Part shown: in pieces, positions 10,192 through 16,937 of the stretch
Numbering within the stretch: the first letter of the stretch is position 1
How the letters are laid out: the number at the start of each line of letters is the position of its first letter
Assembly: GCA_031430595.1 (NCBI GenBank)
Contig: JANPBU010000043.1
Span: 1-64,000 of the forward strand
From: JANNBN01 sp031430595
GTDB lineage: Bacteria > Actinomycetota > Acidimicrobiia > Acidimicrobiales > JANYDT01
Length of the DNA: 64,000 nucleotides
Direction of reading: 5' to 3'
Program-made: the position numbers and the translations under genes
The notes under the pieces: model-generated
Databases searched by the model: none
Told to the model about the DNA's origin: nothing
What the model saw: only the letters and a program-made list of their open reading frames with translations

Positions 10192-10833
10192 TTATTCGGT
10201 GAACGGGTTGCCTATAGAGCCGGGGCCAACAATGCCACCGGCGGTAACGATAAGAGCTTCAAGTTTTGCTTGGTGCGCCGCAGCGCGATGCGCGTCCTGC
10301 GGGGTAGTCATCAGTGACTGAATCAGCATTTCGCCGTCTCGCCAATCGTTCATTTCGTCAGCAAGAACCATGTTGAGCGACCGAATCGTGGGGGCATCAG
10401 TCACGGTCGAAGTGTTGTTGAGGTGGTAGGTGTACGCAGCGATCTTGTGTGGGATGAGCACTCGATATGCGCCAACCAATTTCTCGATCGTCAACTCGGC
10501 GTCGGTTGGTTCGGTAACCGCCGACATAAAGATTTCAACTTCCGGGCTGGCCGGCTGAGTCAGCCGTTCGGGGTTCATTTCGCGCAACTCCGGAAGGCGT
10601 TTGTGCCATAACTCGGCATGCCAGGCATGGTGGTAGCAGTGGGTACCGAGGCGAAGCTTGACGTCAAGTTCGGGCACGGTTGCCACCCATCCTCCCAAGG
10701 CTTCAAAGAGGCGCATCTCGATCCATTTGTAGGCACCTACCCGTCGAGCTGTTTCCTCGACAGTGAACGCGCCGGGAAGGTCGCGACGGTCCCACGGGGA
10801 AAAAGCTGGTCTCGGGCGGCGGGAATCGGCCAT
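10192..10833 (-). CDS. Putative ferritin-like helical protein
   Basis: 213 residues, mainly helical. Possible metal ligands are spread over predicted helices as in di-iron ferritin-like proteins: KWIEMRLFE (about 36-44), THCYHHAWHAELWHKR (about 64-80, with clustered His and Glu), HKIAAYTYHLN and LADEMNDWRDGEM near 160. The E-x6-Y and ExxH-like spacing is suggestive only. The C-terminus ends GGIVGPGSIGNPFTE. No family assigned with certainty; alternatives are a PaaC-like or tRNA-hydroxylase-like fold. It is transcribed alone; the next gene upstream is a monooxygenase-fold protein on the same strand. Confidence 0.5.
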   Translation of the reverse strand: MADSRRPRPAFSPWDRRDLPGAFTVEETARRVGAYKWIEMRLFEALGGWVATVPELDVKLRLGTHCYHHAWHAELWHKRLPELREMNPERLTQPASPEVEIFMSAVTEPTDAELTIEKLVGAYRVLIPHKIAAYTYHLNNTSTVTDAPTIRSLNMVLADEMNDWRDGEMLIQSLMTTPQDAHRAAAHQAKLEALIVTAGGIVGPGSIGNPFTE

Positions 10834-10910
10834 CCACTGTTTCTAGCGCCCTAGCGACCAACAAACCTGATCGAAACGAAGTTTTTTGTCACCTTGACGG
10901 AGAAATAGTT

Positions 10911-11261
10911 TCAGGAAAGGTCATGGGCGCTAATCGACTCCAAAACATCGAAGATCGGCGCCGAACGAAGCGCACCGCGACACGCTTCGGCCAAGTTCGA
11001 AGTGAGCACGGAATCGAAGTGTGTCTGATGTGCTTCGGTCGATGTCCACTTCTCAATAACGACAAAAACACTCGGAACGGCCGCCGACACACACAAATCG
11101 ACGTTTCGGTTGCCCGGTTGACGTCGCGTTTCGACGATGTACAAACTGAGAGCTGAAGCAACCAGCGCTCGATCGCTGGCATCTAATCGGATGATCACCA
11201 CCGTCAGGTCTACCGACGAATTGGTGCTGATTTTGCCTTCAGTTTCGACCTGATCAGTCAT
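10911..11261 (-). CDS. Antibiotic-biosynthesis-monooxygenase (ABM) fold protein
   Basis: About 116 residues from ATG 11259-11261; an upstream ATG at 11306 adds 15 residues. The ABM/YgiN ferredoxin-like pattern is visible: VDLTVVIIRL strand, then an ASALSLYIVETRRQPG turn, VFVVIEKWTSTEAHQTHFDS (the conserved W-x-S-x-x-A-x-x-x-H) and a final strand. Members oxidise quinols or degrade haem, or only resemble such enzymes. Substrate unknown. It is divergent from the sigma factor gene. Confidence 0.7.
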   Translation of the reverse strand: MTDQVETEGKISTNSSVDLTVVIIRLDASDRALVASALSLYIVETRRQPGNRNVDLCVSAAVPSVFVVIEKWTSTEAHQTHFDSVLTSNLAEACRGALRSAPIFDVLESISAHDLS

Positions 11262-11421
11262 TTGGGTGAAAATCCCTGTGATTTCGGTACATAAGTGGTT
11301 CCCCAATCGGTGCTCTTACCAGTATCCTTGCAAGGCTCATCTGTTCTGAGGTAAAGGCAGCCGTAGTTTTCGGCCGATCCCAGAGAGTGACCCTCAAGCG
11401 AGCAGCGAAGAAGGAAAGCAC

Positions 11422-12360
11422 GTGGCAAAAGAAAGAGTCGAACGCGACGAAGAAGATCTCGTTCGTTTGTACCTTACAGATATTGGACAGTACCCCCTAC
11501 TGACAAAAGACGATGAGGTACGCCTGGCACAAGCAATCGAAGAAGGCAAGAAGGGTGGCGACGCGCTCGAAAAGGGCGGCAAAGACCTCACGGCGGCGCG
11601 AAAGCGTGAACTTCGCAAACTTCACAAAGCTGGCGAAGATGCTGAACGCACCTTCGTTCAGTCGAACCTTCGCCTCGTGGTGTCGATCGCTAAGAAGTAC
11701 CAGGCATCTGGTCTTCCGCTGCTCGATCTCATCCAAGAAGGCAACCTTGGCCTCATGCATGCCGTCGAGAAGTTCGACTGGCGCAAAGGGTTCAAGTTCT
11801 CGACGTACGCCACCTGGTGGATTCGCCAAGCCATTACGCGAGGTATTGCGAACACCGGCCGAACCATTCGCCTCCCAGTTCATGCTGGCGACACGTTGGC
11901 TCGGTTGCAAAAGGCCCGTGCCCGGCTTGAACTAAAACTCGGCAGACCAGCAACGTTGTCTGAATTGTCGGCCGAGGTCGAGATGCCAGAAGACAAGGTA
12001 ACTGAGGCGCTGCGTTTTGCTGCTGAGCCTCTGTCGTTGTCTGAACCACTTCGTGAAGATGGCGATGCCGAACTTGGCGACGTTGTTGAAGACCGTTCGG
12101 CGGAATCTCCGCTTGAAATGGCTGCGACAGCTTTGCTTCCGGCTGAAATCGCCAAGTTGTTGGGTCCGCTCGACGAGCGCGAGCGTGAAATCTTGCGACT
12201 TCGCTTCGGTCTTGATCGTGGCGAACCCCGCACACTCGAAGAGGTTGGCGAACACTTCAACCTCACCCGAGAGCGTATTCGCCAAATCGAAGCACGGGCG
12301 ATGTCGAAGTTGCGCCATCCGTCGTCAGACACCGGTGCTCGCGACCTGCTCGCCGTCTAG
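11422..12360 (+). CDS. RNA polymerase sigma-70 factor, principal/HrdB-like
   Basis: 312 residues from a GTG preceded by AAGGAAAG. Region 1.2 is at about 13-45 (DLVRLYLTDIGQYPLLT), region 2 at about 78-145 (NLRLVVSIAKKY, DLIQEGNLGL, FKFSTYATWWIRQAI), region 3 at 150-220, and region 4 at about 245-305 with the helix-turn-helix LEEVGEHFNLTRERIRQIEAR. Region 1.1 is missing, so this is either a short group 1 factor or a group 2 (stationary-phase or stress) paralogue. The core-binding and -10 recognition residues look complete. It is monocistronic and ends at a strong terminator. Confidence 0.95.
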   Translation: MAKERVERDEEDLVRLYLTDIGQYPLLTKDDEVRLAQAIEEGKKGGDALEKGGKDLTAARKRELRKLHKAGEDAERTFVQSNLRLVVSIAKKYQASGLPLLDLIQEGNLGLMHAVEKFDWRKGFKFSTYATWWIRQAITRGIANTGRTIRLPVHAGDTLARLQKARARLELKLGRPATLSELSAEVEMPEDKVTEALRFAAEPLSLSEPLREDGDAELGDVVEDRSAESPLEMAATALLPAEIAKLLGPLDEREREILRLRFGLDRGEPRTLEEVGEHFNLTRERIRQIEARAMSKLRHPSSDTGARDLLAV

Positions 12361-12373
12361 GTAAAAGCTGTAG

Positions 12374-12411
12374 CGGCGACTTTCGGTGGGTTCACCACCA
12401 CAAAGTCGCCG
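12374..12411 (+). terminator. Long hairpin after the sigma factor gene
   Basis: CGGCGACTTT and GGTGG pair with CCACC and AAAGTCGCCG around a GTTCA loop (about 15 bp with one small internal mismatch). It starts 14 bp after the stop codon. No T-run follows, so it may protect the 3' end or assist the next terminator. Confidence 0.6.
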
Positions 12412-12425
12412 GGCAAGACCCAAAA

Positions 12426-12463
12426 ATGGCCTCTCACCACGTTTTGCGTTGGTGAGAGGCCAT
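12426..12463. terminator. Bidirectional intrinsic terminator between sigma factor and selC
   Basis: A perfect 14-bp stem (ATGGCCTCTCACCA with its complement) and a 10-base loop. TTACTTTT follows on the plus strand and TTTTTGGG on the minus strand, so it can end both sigma factor transcripts and the selC transcript coming from the other side. Confidence 0.8.
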
Positions 12464-12473
12464 TACTTTTCGC

Positions 12474-12569
12474 TGGCGGAGGTGGACGGGAATCGAACCC
12501 GCCATTCGGGGATCGCCCGAATCAGCCGCTTTGAAGGCGGTGGAGCCCACCAGGAACCCGGACACCTCC
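12474..12569 (-). tRNA. selC: tRNA-Sec (anticodon UCA)
   Basis: Reading the minus strand from 12569: acceptor GGAGGTG, an extended D arm, anticodon stem CCGC / GCGG enclosing loop CTTCAAA with anticodon TCA, a long variable arm (pairing ATTCGGG with CCCGAAT), T arm CGGG-TTCGATT-CCCG, acceptor CCACCTCC, discriminator G and encoded CCA at 12474-12476. It is 93 bases plus CCA, close to bacterial tRNA-Sec and too long for ordinary class I tRNA. Family knowledge: seryl-tRNA synthetase charges it, SelA converts Ser to Sec and SelB delivers it to UGA. None of selA, selB or selD is in the window. A Ser or Leu tRNA is excluded by the anticodon. The eighth acceptor pair appears to be a T-C mismatch. 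Confidence 0.92.
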
Positions 12570-12723
12570 GTTGACGATCGTAGCCGTGGTTTTGTGGTGT
12601 CCGGTCGTCGTGTACATTGAAAGTACTTCCTTCTGTTTCATGAGTATCTACGTGTTTCTCTTGTAGATCTCCTCACCTTTGTTGAGTCGCGGCATCACGT
12701 CCGCAAAGCAGAAGCGAGACCCC

Positions 12724-13470
12724 ATGATCACGACCTGTTGGTCAGTTAAAGGCGGATCGGGTACAACCGTTGTGGCGGCCGCGTTGGCGATATTGGCGAC
12801 CCGGCCGAAACGGTCGTTTACTCATTTCGGCCGCTCGCACAATCCTGAATCCGACACGACCACCTCAACCCCACGCGTATTACTCATCGATTTAGCAGGT
12901 GACCTCCCATCCGTTTTGGGTCTCAGCGTTGCGTCTACTAGCGACTCAGTCGACAAATCTGCGCTCGGCATTACCGATTGGTTATCGGCCGATGATGGGG
13001 TACCGACATCGTCCATCGAACGACTCATCGACCCGGTTCGCCAAAACCTCTCGTTACTTCGGCTGGGTAACTCGTCAATCATCACCACAACAGTTCTCGA
13101 CCCAACTCGACTTCTTGACGCAATGCAATGGTGCGATGCTGAATTCGATCAAGTCATCGTTGATGCTGGGTCGGCCCACGAAGATCTCGCAACCCCCTGG
13201 ATCGAGGGGGCTGATCGATCGATTCTCGTAGTTCGACCGTGTTACCTCTCGTTACGCCAAGCAATCGACTCGCTTCTTCCGGCCCATGCCGCAGTCGTGG
13301 TCTCCACCGACGGCCGAACCCTCGACGCTCACGACGTCAGCGCCGTATTGGGCGTGCGCGATATCACCACGATTCCCTTCGATTCCGAGATCGCTCGCTT
13401 GGTAGACAGCGGTCTGTTCGGAAAACGGATGCCCCGATCGATTGAACGATTACGACAGGTTGCGGCATGA
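12724..13470 (+). CDS. tadZ: TadZ/CpaE-like ATPase of the Tad pilus
   Basis: 248 residues from ATG 12724; an upstream start at 12679 adds 15 unlikely residues. ParA/MinD-type P-loop at the N-terminus (SVKGGSGTTVVAA, a deviant Walker A lacking the final Lys-Thr/Ser pair of classical ParA but with the signature first Lys), VLLIDLAGD as the Walker A-prime-like segment and VIVDAGSAHED as Walker B. Members place the Tad secretion machine at the pole. The gene heads a tightly packed operon: its stop overlaps the start of tadA by 4 bp. The 150 bp upstream (12570-12723) hold the selC promoter on the other strand and presumably the operon promoter; I see no clear -35/-10 pair. Confidence 0.85.
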   Translation: MITTCWSVKGGSGTTVVAAALAILATRPKRSFTHFGRSHNPESDTTTSTPRVLLIDLAGDLPSVLGLSVASTSDSVDKSALGITDWLSADDGVPTSSIERLIDPVRQNLSLLRLGNSSIITTTVLDPTRLLDAMQWCDAEFDQVIVDAGSAHEDLATPWIEGADRSILVVRPCYLSLRQAIDSLLPAHAAVVVSTDGRTLDAHDVSAVLGVRDITTIPFDSEIARLVDSGLFGKRMPRSIERLRQVAA

Positions 13471-14564
13471 CACTCGGACCCCCGGCCAGGCAACGGAACC
13501 ACGTTCTGACGCCCGCTCAAACCCAATTCCATATCGGGCAGATGTTGGCTGACGAACTCTCACTCGGTTCGTCCATCAATCTGCTCGACCGGGCTGGCAT
13601 GTTGGCTGATCGAATGCATCCCCTCCTTGGCGTACAGCAACGTGATTCGATCATTGACGGGGTGGTTGCCGACCTCACTGGGCTTGGCCCGCTGCAACGA
13701 TTCATGGATCAACCCGACACGAGCGAGGTGATGGTCACCGGACCCGGTCGGATATGGACCGAATCTGCTGGTCACATGACACTTCACCATGTTCCCGAAT
13801 TAACCGAACCAGTCATCATGAGGGTGGTTGAACGGATCATCGCACCGCTCGGCCTGGTACTGAACCGAGCCTCGCCAACCGTCGACGCACGCCTACCCGA
13901 CGGATCGCGATTGAACGCCATCATTGCGCCTCTCGCCATCGACGGACCTGTAGTGACGATCCGCCGATTTATGCCGGGCCGGTTTCTGCTCACCGACTTT
14001 GCAAGCAACCACGTGGCCACCGAAATGGCAACACTTGTACGCTCACATACTAATATTGTAGTGAGCGGAGGAACCGGGTCTGGAAAGACTTCTCTGCTCA
14101 ACACGCTCAGCTCACATATTGATACCGACGAGCGAGTCGTTACGATCGAAGATGCCGCCGAGCTCCAACTGCCGGGGCGACATGTTGTGCGATTAGAGGC
14201 CCGACCAGGTGCGCTCGACGGTACCGGTCGGGTAACAATTCGCGATCTCGTGCGAAACGCATTACGGATGCGTCCTGATCGATTGGTGGTCGGCGAAGTT
14301 CGCGGCGGTGAAGCGTTCGACATGGTTCAAGCGCTCAACACCGGACATGCCGGGTCGATGACCACGGTTCATGCGAATACCGCCGTTGATGCCATTCGCC
14401 GTTTGGAAGTAATGGTACTCATGGCTGGTTTTGACATTCCGCTTGAAGCTGTTCGCCAACAGTTGCGTTCGGCGATCGGGTTTGTTATTCATGTAAATCG
14501 CTGCGGTGGTCAACGAAAGGTAGAACAAGTCGTAGCTGTGGCCGATTTGTTTGATCGCCAATGA
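13467..14564 (+). CDS. tadA: TadA/CpaF secretion ATPase
   Basis: 365 residues. Type II/IV secretion ATPase that powers Flp pilus assembly. N-terminal domain about 1-130; Walker A GGTGSGKTSLLN near 200, Asp box with ERVVTIEDAAELQL near 225, Walker B RPDRLVVGEVRGGEA near 270, His box TGHAGSMTTVHAN near 290. All catalytic motifs are intact. It overlaps tadZ upstream and tadB downstream by 4 bp each (ATGA), indicating translational coupling. Confidence 0.95.
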   Translation: MTLGPPARQRNHVLTPAQTQFHIGQMLADELSLGSSINLLDRAGMLADRMHPLLGVQQRDSIIDGVVADLTGLGPLQRFMDQPDTSEVMVTGPGRIWTESAGHMTLHHVPELTEPVIMRVVERIIAPLGLVLNRASPTVDARLPDGSRLNAIIAPLAIDGPVVTIRRFMPGRFLLTDFASNHVATEMATLVRSHTNIVVSGGTGSGKTSLLNTLSSHIDTDERVVTIEDAAELQLPGRHVVRLEARPGALDGTGRVTIRDLVRNALRMRPDRLVVGEVRGGEAFDMVQALNTGHAGSMTTVHANTAVDAIRRLEVMVLMAGFDIPLEAVRQQLRSAIGFVIHVNRCGGQRKVEQVVAVADLFDRQ

Positions 14565-15307
14565 GATCGTTCGTTCACGTAGTTGGTGTGTTCACCGTCA
14601 TTGCGATTGGTGGTTTCGTCGCAAGGCTTACGACGGGGTCAACCAATCGATCGCGCCTGACTCGACGCCGACTCAACACGATGGTCGCACGGCAGGAACC
14701 CGGATCAACGGATTCTGCTCTACGGCGTTGGAGCGAGCGGCTCGTGTTGTGGCGTCGCCATCGGGCAACAATTCTGAGTGACGAACTCGCCGGTTCTGTC
14801 GAGGCAATCGCCGGTCTGTTACGTACCGGTCTTTCGCTTCCGGTAGCGCTCGATGTGGCCACCCGAGGTGCAATGGGAAAGGTTCCGGCATCGCTTGCTC
14901 ACGCGGTCTCGTCGTCACGTCATCTCGGGCTCGCTGGTGCGCTCGATGTATGGGTTGCACGCCTAGGAACTGAACACCCGCAGGTACCGGTAGTGGCCAG
15001 AGCATTACTCATCGTGAGTCACGGTGGACCCGGTGCCGCAACAGCACTTGACGGGCTGGCAGAAGGTCTTCGAGCCACCACAGCCGTAGAACGCGAGGTA
15101 CAGGCACTCTCTTCGCAAGCTCGACTTTCCGGCACGGTTATGGCCATCGTGCCGCTTGGCTTTGCAGCTCTACTTTCTGGAACCGATGCCAACGCACGAG
15201 CCTTTCTGTTTGGGTCGCGCATCGGGGTCGCGTGCCTCGCGACAGGGTTGTTGCTCGACGCCGCTGCGTGGTGGTGGATGCGCCGATTGGCTGTGGTGAA
15301 GTGGTGA
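14561..15307 (+). CDS. tadB: TadB-like pilus assembly membrane protein
   Basis: 248 residues with an N-terminal membrane helix (FVHVVGVFTVIAIGGFVARL), a GspF-type helical domain (LAGSVEAIAGLLRTGLSLPVALDVAT; about 80-190) and two C-terminal helices. This is the inner-membrane platform partner of TadC. ATGA overlap with tadA and a GTGA overlap with tadC. Somewhat short relative to full TadB, as in other actinobacteria. Confidence 0.85.
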   Translation: MRSFVHVVGVFTVIAIGGFVARLTTGSTNRSRLTRRRLNTMVARQEPGSTDSALRRWSERLVLWRRHRATILSDELAGSVEAIAGLLRTGLSLPVALDVATRGAMGKVPASLAHAVSSSRHLGLAGALDVWVARLGTEHPQVPVVARALLIVSHGGPGAATALDGLAEGLRATTAVEREVQALSSQARLSGTVMAIVPLGFAALLSGTDANARAFLFGSRIGVACLATGLLLDAAAWWWMRRLAVVKW

Positions 15308-16161
15308 CCGGTGAACTAGTGAACGGTGGAGTGGTGACCGGTCACTGGTCGATATTCAATTACCTGATCGGGCCAGCGTGGGTCATTGCGGTACTCGTCC
15401 TGGGCAGATTCGTGTGGCACCGGTCGCATCGATTGGGAACCGCAATCCTCAATCGATTTCCGCCCAATATCGCATGCCTACCTAGTGATGTGGCGACCAA
15501 ACAACCGGGGTTACTCACGAAGATTGGCCTCCGAATCAATCAACTCCTTCCGGTCGACCTCCAAACGTTCGCGGACCCCAAACCACTCGGGATTCTCGTT
15601 GTGGTCGTAGCCGCAACCCTTCCCCTGAGCCCTATCAGAGCGGTCGCTCTCGGTCTACTCGGAGTACTTGTGTTGGTCGCTCGCGCCAAACGTATGCGGG
15701 TTGTTCACGAACGCATGCTTCGACGCGAATTCCCCGTGCTGGTCGATCTTCTCGGGGTCGCCGTGCAGTCTGGTCGCACCTTGATTCACTCGATTGAATT
15801 TGTTTGCGCAGATCATCAGGGCGAACTTCACCAGCGCCTCTTGCATTGTGCTCGATCTATCGAAACCGGCACTCGGTTTGTTGATGCCCTTCAGCAGCTT
15901 GTCATCCCCGGGTCGGGCGACCACCTGTCGACCCTCGTTGCAACCCTCATTTCTGCCGAACGATACGGTGTTTCACTGCCGCTAGCCCTTCACGAACTCG
16001 CCGGTGACGTACGCGATCTGCGACGACGTCAGGGTGAAAGTGAAGCGCGCAGAGTACCTATTCGAATGCTCGGTCCACTTATTCTGCTTCTCCTCCCATC
16101 CTTCGCGCTGCTTACCGTGGCGCCTCTGCTTGCAAGTGGGCTGTCATCACTTCGCCTCTGA
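15304..16161 (+). CDS. tadC: TadC-like pilus assembly membrane protein
   Basis: About 285 residues from GTG 15304, chosen because it forms a GTGA overlap with the tadB stop; other in-frame GTGs occur at 15301, 15331 and 15334. A GspF domain lies at about 115-250 (FPVLVDLLGVAVQSGRTLIHSIEF, LALHELAGDVRDLRRRQGE), with hydrophobic helices near 15-35, 90-115 and at the C-terminus (LGPLILLLLPSFALLTVAP). Works with TadB as the platform for Flp pilin polymerisation. Confidence 0.87.
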   Translation: MTGELVNGGVVTGHWSIFNYLIGPAWVIAVLVLGRFVWHRSHRLGTAILNRFPPNIACLPSDVATKQPGLLTKIGLRINQLLPVDLQTFADPKPLGILVVVVAATLPLSPIRAVALGLLGVLVLVARAKRMRVVHERMLRREFPVLVDLLGVAVQSGRTLIHSIEFVCADHQGELHQRLLHCARSIETGTRFVDALQQLVIPGSGDHLSTLVATLISAERYGVSLPLALHELAGDVRDLRRRQGESEARRVPIRMLGPLILLLLPSFALLTVAPLLASGLSSLRL

Positions 16162-16191
16162 TACCTAACAACACAACTATCAGGAGTTTCT

Positions 16192-16461
16192 ATGCATACA
16201 TTTATTTCACAACAACACTCAAAGTGCCGATCACACATCTTGTTCGTAACCAGCGCAATCGCGATGATGTCGGTCGGTCTTTTGCCCGAACGTACCAATC
16301 GTGGAGAACACGAGTCAGGCCAAGCTTCGGTTGAGTATGCACTGGTATTGCTCGGTGCAGCCGTTGTAGCGAGCCTGCTCATTGCGTGGGCGTCAAAGAC
16401 CAAACTCATTGACGACCTGTTCTCGCACGTCATGGGCCTCATCAAAGGAAAAGCGGCGTGA
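16192..16461 (+). CDS. Flp-type pilin subunit (DUF4244-like)
   Basis: 89 residues. The core GQASVEYALVLLGAAVVASLLI is the class III/DUF4244 prepilin motif: Gly before the cleavage site, then a Glu at position 5 of the mature hydrophobic helix. The leader is long and basic (about 43 residues). Mature product about 45 residues with a short Lys-rich tail. AGGAG is placed before the ATG. The stop overlaps the TadE start by 4 bp. The processing peptidase (TadV/CpaA) is not in the window. Confidence 0.85.
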   Translation: MHTFISQQHSKCRSHILFVTSAIAMMSVGLLPERTNRGEHESGQASVEYALVLLGAAVVASLLIAWASKTKLIDDLFSHVMGLIKGKAA

Positions 16462-16937
16462 AACGTGACCAGGGTGGGCAGGCAACCGTCGAGTTCGCCC
16501 TGGTCATTCCACTCATTGCCATGATGTTGCTGTTGATTGTTCAGGCCGCGGTTGTGGTTCGTGAACAGGTGATGCTGATCAACGGGGTTCGCGAAGCAGC
16601 CCGGGCCGCGGCGGTCGACCCGTCAGCCGACATAAGTGGCATTGCACGCTCTGCCAGCGGGATTGCGTCGATGTCGGTCTCATCCTCGAACGACGGAACC
16701 AACATCACCGTGACAGGTACTGCAGAAGTGCCGATAGTCGTTCCCTTCTTGAAGTCAATACGGTCATCGGTCGGTATCGATGCCCGAGCAACCTTTCGAT
16801 CGGAAACTGCTAGCGCCGGGCCGAGCCGGGGCTCAACCCCGGGCTCAAACCCGGGCTCATTTCGCCAGCATGGCGGCAAGCAACCTCCGCGCACCATGCT
16901 TGTCGAGTGGGTCGTTTCCGTTGCCGCACTTCGGTGA
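16458..16937 (+). CDS. tadE: TadE-like pseudopilin
   Basis: 159 residues as read. QGGQATVEFALVIPLIAMMLLLIVQ is the TadE motif, followed by REAARAAAVDPS and a beta-rich domain to about residue 115. The remaining tail (SRGSTPGSNPGSF onward) is low-complexity and the last 81 bases overlap the 3' end of the convergent helicase gene. The tail is encoded across a GC-rich inverted repeat that looks like a terminator, so the natural stop may have been lost and the frame extended by read-through of the terminator. Confidence 0.8.
   Translation: MKRDQGGQATVEFALVIPLIAMMLLLIVQAAVVVREQVMLINGVREAARAAAVDPSADISGIARSASGIASMSVSSSNDGTNITVTGTAEVPIVVPFLKSIRSSVGIDARATFRSETASAGPSRGSTPGSNPGSFRQHGGKQPPRTMLVEWVVSVAALR
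16823..16855. terminator. GC-rich alternative hairpins at the end of the Tad operon
   Basis: GAGCCGGGG-CTCAA-CCCCGGGCTC (one bulged base) and, overlapping it, CCCGGG-CTCAAA-CCCGGG. It lies inside the 3' end of the TadE frame and directly after the stop of the convergent helicase, where a shared terminator is expected. There is only a short TTT after it. Confidence 0.45.

Noticed and set aside
12474..12569. tRNA-Ser or tRNA-Leu
   Set aside because: Long variable arm fits, but the anticodon is TCA reading UGA.
13784..14323. 179-codon minus-strand ORF opposite tadA
   Set aside because: Antisense to the intact secretion ATPase motifs; composition typical of shadow frames.
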